This document shows, in pieces, positions 14,873 through 19,422 of a stretch of 19,422 nt of DNA. The DNA comes from Clostridia bacterium. Its GTDB lineage: Bacteria > Bacillota > Clostridia > Christensenellales > Borkfalkiaceae. How positions within the stretch are numbered: the stretch's first letter is position 1; each line of letters opens with the position of its first letter. The notes beneath the pieces are model-generated. The model saw only the letters and a program-made list of their open reading frames with translations, had not been told where the DNA came from and ran no database searches. The position numbers and the translations under genes were made by a program. The DNA is taken from assembly GCA_029054485.1 (NCBI GenBank), contig JAIDFD010000243.1:1-19422 (forward strand), given 5' to 3'.

Positions 14873-15148
14873 TTATTTTTTGTCGTTTTCGTTTTCTTTT
14901 GTTTCCACGGTCTCTTCGGTTTTTTCAGCCGTTTCGGCAGGACTGACTTCTGCGTCCGTAATTATCAGTTCGTCCTCAACTTCCTTGTTTGCGTTGGGGT
15001 CTTTGTTAAGAGTTTTGTCAACCTTTTTTTTGAATTTGCGCCAGATAACTATTGCCGATGCGCCAACGGCAACAACTATCGCCGTCAGAGAGGTGAGCAG
15101 TACGGACGTTGCCGCAGGGTCAATGTAAAGCAGTTGTGAAAGTTCCAT
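14873..15148 (-). CDS. Small single-pass membrane protein with acidic tail
   Basis: A 91-residue protein with no recognised family. Residues 13-36 (SVLLTSLTAIVVAVGASAIVIWRK) form one membrane helix, followed by a basic stop-transfer KFKKKVDK, which predicts the N-terminus outside. The remaining 45 residues are Glu/Asp/Lys/Thr-rich and probably disordered (ETAEKTEETVETKENEN). A good ribosome binding site (GGAGA, about 5 bases before ATG 15148) and gaps of 11 and 14 bases to its neighbours argue that it is a real operon member. A role as a small subunit or scaffold for the membrane-bound transferase is only a guess from position. Confidence 0.8.
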   Translation of the reverse strand: MELSQLLYIDPAATSVLLTSLTAIVVAVGASAIVIWRKFKKKVDKTLNKDPNANKEVEDELIITDAEVSPAETAEKTEETVETKENENDKK

Positions 15149-15159
15149 AATATCTCCGT

Positions 15160-17259
15160 TTATTTTTTGTTTTTGCTTTTTTGTGAAAGTGATTTCAAAA
15201 TATATTGCGCGCCTTTTTCGGCTGCGGTTCCGTGGTTAAAAGTAAAATCCTCGTAGTATTTACGGATTTTTGTTTTGTATTTGTTCTGGTTTTTGAATAA
15301 GTCTTTTACGATACCGCAGATATTGCCCAAATCCTGTTTTTCAACGTCCACGCCCAGCTCTTTACGCAAAGTCATTTCAACGGGCATTATGCCGACCTTT
15401 TCCCATTCGGGATTGTTGATTTTGGGTTTGGTGTTTACAAACAGCGCGGGGCGTTCGGTCGCGAAGCAGAACTCCGCAGCAATTCCCGACCAGTCGGTTA
15501 TAAGCAGATCGGATGAGTAAACCGATTTGTTGTTTGAAAAATCCAGCTCGAATGACAGCAGCTCTTTATCGTAGTCTTTATATCTTTCCAAAAGTTTGCT
15601 GAGCTGATAGCCGTATCTTTTGACGTATTCGGGGTGCGGTCTTACCGAAATTTTATATTCCTTGCCGTACAAGCCGCCGATAATTTCGTCTATGCAAGAA
15701 TCCAAGATATTATCTTCCTGCCAGGACGGAGCAATAAGTATTTCTTTAACCTTGCCGTTTTGTCTGTTTTCGTTTTCCTTTCGTCCCGCTTCAACCAGAT
15801 TGTCCAAAAGGGGGAAGCCGAATTCAACGAGGTTTTTATCGGGCAGATTTTTCAGCGCGATAATCGCCCGCATTTCATCTGCGAAGTGTTGCCCCACGCA
15901 CAATATGGTGTCGAACGCGTCGAACGCGCCGTCGTTAAAGCCGAGGTGCGCGCTCATACTGTCGTGCGGGGCGTAAATATATTCGGTGTCTTTTTTGATG
16001 AACGAACGCTTCAGATAATACTTGTCCAAATCGGGCGTGGTCATAACGAATATATCGGTTTCAACCAGCATCATCAAAAGCGCGGTCTTTTTCAGTCCTA
16101 TATAGTAGGGTTTTATTCTGGGTTCGTCTTTTGCTATTTCAAATATTACGTCGTTGAAGTCGTTGGTGACGTAGTGGATTACAAGGTTCGAGCGCTTCAA
16201 AAGCTCGGCTATAAGCTCTTTATAGTATTTGTAAAATCCGCTTTTTTCGGAATAAAAAACTATATGCTTGTTGACTATGTGCATAAACTTTTTATAATCC
16301 TGCTTTTGCCGCGCCTTCATCTGTTTGTACAGCGGGTCCTTCTTGTCCATTTTGCCAAACGCTTTCGAGTCCGCCAACGCCTTTCGGCTCTCTTCCAAAA
16401 GTTTATAGTCAACATACTTTTTGGGGTTTATTATTGCGTTCAGAATATACATCTGCGCGATGGATAACAGGTTACCCGCAATCCAGTAAACCGCTATTCC
16501 CGCAGGCACGAAAAATCCTAGGTAAAGCGAAAGCGCAACGCTGACCGCCATAATTCCGTACTTGTTCAGTTTGCCCTGTTCGTGCTGGATTACGTTTGAC
16601 AGATTTTGTGTAAAACACATTATCCAGGACGAAAAGCCGGCAAACACGGGAAGCAGGAAGTACCAGCCCAAAACCTTAGAAGGAACGCTGCACAGGTTCA
16701 TTCCCAAAAAGCTCAATTTAAAGGAAGATACCTTTGATATTATGTCCGCAAGCTCGGCAGAGCTTATTCCCTCAACGGGGGTTGCCGCGGTTATAGTGCC
16801 GTCCTTAATCGCTTGTATTACAGCAAGCTGAAAGCCCGAGTCGCCCGTGTCCGCGCCGATATAATCCGCAAGAGCCTTCACTGCATCGTTGGAAACGCCG
16901 AAGAGATAACCCATAGGGTGGTAGATGATATATACCACCGCAAGCAACAGCAAAATTTGTATTACGAGCGGTATGAGCGAAAGCATGGGGTGGTAATGTT
17001 CGCGCTTGTACAGCTTTGCCTGTCCCTCTGCAATCGCGTCTAAATTGCCCGCATAATTAGCCTTTAAAAAATTTATCTCGGGCTGGATTTTTACCATAAG
17101 GATTGAGTTTTTCTGTATCCACGCGGAAACGGGGAAAAGTATAATTTTGCTCGCAAGCGTGAACAGTACTATGGCAACGCCGTAGTTGCCGACCAACAGC
17201 CACAGCCCTTTCATAAGATAGGCAAGCGGCAGACAGATATAATAAATTACAGTATCCAT
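15160..17259 (-). CDS. YidC/Oxa1-type insertase domain fused to TagB/TagF-type glycerophosphotransferase
   Basis: A 699-residue fusion with no frame break. Residues 1-285 are a YidC/Oxa1/SpoIIIJ-like domain: N-terminal membrane segment, GVAIVLFTLASKIILFPVS (27-45) with lysine at 38 where YidC has its conserved groove arginine, a basic hairpin loop to about 90, and further membrane segments near 92-115, 198-220 and 236-275. The cytoplasmic C-terminal domain (about 330-690) is of the CDP-glycerol glycerophosphotransferase family: YAPHDSMSAH (429-438; H432), RPHPE (540-544) and TDWSG (588-592), matching catalytic regions of TagF. Such enzymes transfer polyol-phosphate from CDP-polyol to a lipid-linked acceptor. 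TagB/TagF enzymes are normally only peripheral membrane proteins, so the fusion is unusual. Confidence 0.92.
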   Translation of the reverse strand: MDTVIYYICLPLAYLMKGLWLLVGNYGVAIVLFTLASKIILFPVSAWIQKNSILMVKIQPEINFLKANYAGNLDAIAEGQAKLYKREHYHPMLSLIPLVIQILLLLAVVYIIYHPMGYLFGVSNDAVKALADYIGADTGDSGFQLAVIQAIKDGTITAATPVEGISSAELADIISKVSSFKLSFLGMNLCSVPSKVLGWYFLLPVFAGFSSWIMCFTQNLSNVIQHEQGKLNKYGIMAVSVALSLYLGFFVPAGIAVYWIAGNLLSIAQMYILNAIINPKKYVDYKLLEESRKALADSKAFGKMDKKDPLYKQMKARQKQDYKKFMHIVNKHIVFYSEKSGFYKYYKELIAELLKRSNLVIHYVTNDFNDVIFEIAKDEPRIKPYYIGLKKTALLMMLVETDIFVMTTPDLDKYYLKRSFIKKDTEYIYAPHDSMSAHLGFNDGAFDAFDTILCVGQHFADEMRAIIALKNLPDKNLVEFGFPLLDNLVEAGRKENENRQNGKVKEILIAPSWQEDNILDSCIDEIIGGLYGKEYKISVRPHPEYVKRYGYQLSKLLERYKDYDKELLSFELDFSNNKSVYSSDLLITDWSGIAAEFCFATERPALFVNTKPKINNPEWEKVGIMPVEMTLRKELGVDVEKQDLGNICGIVKDLFKNQNKYKTKIRKYYEDFTFNHGTAAEKGAQYILKSLSQKSKNKK

Positions 17260-17278
17260 TTCAACCTTTGTATTTTTA

Positions 17279-19027
17279 TCAGTTCATTATAAAGCGGTTT
17301 ATATGCTTTGTCGAAACAAGTTCCCAGTTGTTAAAATCGGTGCCCGAACCCGTAATCGAGTAAGTGTATTCATCGCAACGGTTACTCTCATAGGTGTGCC
17401 ATATGTATTGCCTTACGCGGGTTTCATCGTATTCGGGAATATCGAAAAGGCTTGTACCGTTATTTACGCGGTCAATGCCCTCGGAATTCATTATGGCGGG
17501 CCAAATATTTTTATGCGCAACCGGCGCATACGATGGCGTTATTCCGTTTTCGTAACTGCCGGCGCGTTTAAAGAACAATGCAGTGAGCTTTGCGCCTTTG
17601 GGCGCCGCGCTTCCTATGGGATCGGGGTGGTCGCCCGTAATTATTATGGTGGAGTTTTCATACAATCCCGCGTCTTTCAACGCCTTGATATATTCGTTCA
17701 CTACCCTGAAACTGTTTTGTACGGACGCGGCTACCCTGCTTTTTTGTTTAGACGTAAGATTTTTGGAGATATAGTCAAAAGTAATATCGTGACAGCCTTC
17801 GATGTGGACGAATGAAAAATTCTTTCCTTCGCGCAGTTCAAAGGGCGATGCGGAAGTTTGGTTGTAAACGGTGTCGTTATCGGTAAGATAACCGTCGTAA
17901 CCGTTTACGCCGACGCTTGAAACGCACTCGTTAAATTTGCGCGATTCAACCCCGTATATCAAGTCCTTTAAGAACAAAGGCAGACAGCGGTAAGCCGAAG
18001 TTCCCAGCATACAGCCTAAAAGCTTCATCGGGCGGGAGGTGGTAAACTCTTTTGCTTCTGAAACGTTTGCTACATAGTCAGGTAAATCGGACGCGGTATT
18101 AAAGGCATAATATGCCTGTGTGTAAATGTTTACCGAATATCCGTTTTCCGCGAGAGTAGACAGGGTATTGTTTTCATCGTATACGGTCGAAAGATAATCT
18201 TTTCTGTGAATGTCTGAGTCATACTCGTTTTCGGTCAGCATATATGCAATCGAAGGAAAGGTGTGACCGTACAGCGAAAGGTGATCCTTAAACCAGGTAA
18301 AGCCGTCGAGCTCCTCAAAAATTTCGGGTTTTAATGTGTACGCGGTTTCGGCGAAAAACTCATCGAATCTGTCTATGCAGATGTAAACTATATTGCGGTC
18401 ATCGGACAGAGTTGAAAGATTTTCGCGGGTCAAAACTTCGTCTTTAAAACCATCGTCCTGCTCGGCGAGCCTTGCGGCTTTGGTCATAAATACATCGGGG
18501 TGCTTAAAGGTATTTGCCAACGGATTTATTATTTGGGTTGCGATAACAACGATTGAAAGAATAACCGCTACTATTGCAATAATGCCTTTTTTGTCTTTTA
18601 TGATTGCAAGCACTACCGCCGCAGCGATAACGGCAATCCAGATGAACAGGTCCAAAAGTTTCAGACCGACGTTTGCGGACGCGGTGCCCAGGTTATCGCC
18701 CGCAAGCGAGTTCATTCCGAAGTTCAGAAATGTGCCCTGTAAAAAGAACAGGAAAGATAAAGCCAGCACCAGAGCATAGCATATTCTGTAAGACTTTTCG
18801 GGCAAAAACAGCAGGCTGCACGCAATGGCTGCCGCGAGTAAAAATCCGAACAGAATACTTAACGGAAAAAACGAGCCCAAAGAAAACAAAAACTCGTCCA
18901 TATTGTTTGCGTAAACTTCAAACGGTATGGCAACGAATAATATCAATGGCAGGCATACCGATAAAAGTATAACGGGCAACAACCGTTTCTTTATATTGAA
19001 CTTGAATTTTATCTTACCTTTTTCCAT
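17279..19027 (-). CDS. LTA-synthase/sulfatase-like membrane protein
   Basis: A 582-residue polytopic protein. About five hydrophobic segments occupy residues 15-170, and the rest is an extracytoplasmic alkaline-phosphatase/sulfatase-fold domain. Expected metal and nucleophile sites are visible: NIVYICIDRFDE (212-223) with the first metal aspartate, YGHTFPSIAYML (253-264) containing a candidate threonine or serine nucleophile, HIEGCHD (408-414), and IITGDHPDP (462-470) with the paired Asp-His. The layout is like lipoteichoic acid synthases and phosphoethanolamine/phosphoglycerol transferases, which move phospho-alcohol groups from phospholipids onto envelope polymers. The exact substrate is not predictable; hydrolysis is also possible. 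It is the first gene of the operon, with GAGGAG before ATG 19027 and a 19-base gap to the next gene. Confidence 0.85.
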   Translation of the reverse strand: MEKGKIKFKFNIKKRLLPVILLSVCLPLILFVAIPFEVYANNMDEFLFSLGSFFPLSILFGFLLAAAIACSLLFLPEKSYRICYALVLALSFLFFLQGTFLNFGMNSLAGDNLGTASANVGLKLLDLFIWIAVIAAAVVLAIIKDKKGIIAIVAVILSIVVIATQIINPLANTFKHPDVFMTKAARLAEQDDGFKDEVLTRENLSTLSDDRNIVYICIDRFDEFFAETAYTLKPEIFEELDGFTWFKDHLSLYGHTFPSIAYMLTENEYDSDIHRKDYLSTVYDENNTLSTLAENGYSVNIYTQAYYAFNTASDLPDYVANVSEAKEFTTSRPMKLLGCMLGTSAYRCLPLFLKDLIYGVESRKFNECVSSVGVNGYDGYLTDNDTVYNQTSASPFELREGKNFSFVHIEGCHDITFDYISKNLTSKQKSRVAASVQNSFRVVNEYIKALKDAGLYENSTIIITGDHPDPIGSAAPKGAKLTALFFKRAGSYENGITPSYAPVAHKNIWPAIMNSEGIDRVNNGTSLFDIPEYDETRVRQYIWHTYESNRCDEYTYSITGSGTDFNNWELVSTKHINRFIMN

Positions 19028-19066
19028 TTTTTACCGCTCCTCAGCAAGTGAAAAATTCTATTTTAC

Positions 19067-19096
19067 AGTTTATCACTTTTAGGGGATTTTTGTCAA
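19067..19096 (-). promoter_or_regulatory. Sigma-A promoter of the envelope-polymer operon
   Basis: On the minus strand a perfect TTGACA (19091-19096) is followed after 18 bases by TAAACT (19067-19072). It would give a leader of roughly 35 bases before the ATG at 19027. No other promoter is obvious inside the tightly packed operon. Confidence 0.65.
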
Positions 19097-19206
19097 ATAC
19101 AAAATTTGGATTGGGCAGGACTGCGGTGGATAGCATATAATAATTATATCCGCATGCTTAAGCGAATCAAATTTTTAATAAAAATTAAAAATCAATCAAA
19201 AAACGC

Positions 19207-19235
19207 TTGATTTTTGTTATGGTATTTGATATATT
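19207..19235 (+). promoter_or_regulatory. Sigma-A promoter of the tRNA pair
   Basis: TTGATT at 19207-19212 and TATATT at 19230-19235 have a 17-base spacer. Transcription would start near 19242, six bases before tRNA-Val. The region between 19097 and 19206 is AT-rich with an AATTTTTA/TAAAAATT palindrome at 19169-19185 and no gene. Confidence 0.65.
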
Positions 19236-19247
19236 AATTAAGCGTTC

Positions 19248-19323
19248 GGGAGCTTAGCTCAGTTGGGAGAGCAACTGCCCTACAAGCAGTGGGTCACAGG
19301 TTCGAGCCCTGTAGCTCCCACCA
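19248..19323 (+). tRNA. tRNA-Val (anticodon UAC) with C at position 33
   Basis: A complete cloverleaf with encoded CCA. The acceptor stem is GGGAGCT/AGCTCCC with discriminator A, the D arm is GCTC/GAGC, the anticodon stem is ACTGC/GCAGT, and the T arm is ACAGG/CCTGT with loop TTCGAGC. The seven-base anticodon loop is CCTACAA, so the anticodon is TAC (valine) and base 33 is C rather than the nearly invariant U. All stems are fully paired, so the gene does not look decayed. Confidence 0.95.
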
Positions 19324-19346
19324 GAACAGTGCGGAAGAATTAATAT

Positions 19347-19421
19347 GCGGGAGTGGCTCAGTGGTAGAGCGTCACCTTGCCAAGGTGAATGTCGCGGGTT
19401 CGAATCTCGTCTCCCGCTCCA
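19347..19421 (+). tRNA. tRNA-Gly (anticodon GCC)
   Basis: The acceptor stem is GCGGGAG/CTCCCGC with discriminator T and encoded CCA, the D arm is GCTC/GAGC, the anticodon stem is TCACC/GGTGA with loop TTGCCAA (normal U33, anticodon GCC), and the T arm GCGGG/CTCGT contains two G-U pairs. It lies 23 bases after tRNA-Val and is probably cotranscribed. The window ends one base after it. Confidence 0.96.
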
Positions 19422-19422
19422 A

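Noticed and set aside
15634..16467. 277-residue plus-strand reading frame
   Set aside because: It is antisense to the YidC-transferase fusion, whose motifs are clear on the other strand. Its composition (runs of Phe, Val, Arg) is typical of a shadow frame.
15160..17259. Housekeeping YidC of the rpmH-rnpA-yidC origin cluster
   Set aside because: The genes rpmH, rnpA and jag are absent, the groove arginine is a lysine, and the domain is fused to a glycerophosphotransferase in an envelope operon.

Overview
The window looks like the end of a metagenome contig from an uncultured, spore-forming, Gram-positive (Clostridia-like) bacterium. The evidence is a sporulation protein of the YyaC family, the SleB/YpeB spore-germination pair, chromosomal ParA/ParB with parS sites of the Bacillus type, 16S methyltransferase rsmG near parAB as in many Firmicutes origin regions, and tRNA genes with encoded CCA. 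I cannot name a genus. The first 33 bases are a degenerate Illumina Nextera adapter, so base 1 is a contig end rather than genome.

Region 1 (34-6714) is an origin-proximal segregation block. It holds rsmG (possibly leaderless), a SLOG/DUF1273 gene, and yyaC on the minus strand. A 620-base intergenic stretch follows with four perfect and several near-perfect DnaA boxes in one orientation and two parS sites. Then come ftsH, a third parS, parA and parB. The DnaA boxes plus parS make this a candidate chromosome origin or satellite DnaA-binding region.

Region 2 (6715-10330): a non-coding stretch of mirrored repeats with two GC-rich hairpins separates parB from the convergent sleB-ypeB operon. That operon has a convincing sigma-G-like promoter. 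YpeB carries an unusual, extremely basic, histone-like cytoplasmic extension of about 180 residues.

Region 3 (10331-12396): a two-gene operon with a strong sigma-A promoter encodes a PP-loop ATP pyrophosphatase with paired CxxC motifs and a flavodoxin/2x[4Fe-4S] ferredoxin fusion. Function is unknown.

Region 4 (19027 down to 12439, minus strand): a tight five-gene operon that looks like an envelope glycopolymer (teichoic-acid-like) system. It contains an LTA-synthase/sulfatase-like membrane protein, a YidC insertase fused to a TagB/TagF-type polyol-phosphate transferase, a small membrane protein with an acidic tail, a class V aminotransferase, and a TagD-like cytidylyltransferase fused to a degenerate Gfo/Idh/MocA domain. 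The unusual fusions and the aminotransferase suggest a CDP-activated building block and an integral-membrane polymerase. This is the best candidate for an undescribed system here.

The right end (19248-19421) holds tRNA-Val(UAC), which has C instead of the near-universal U at position 33, and tRNA-Gly(GCC).
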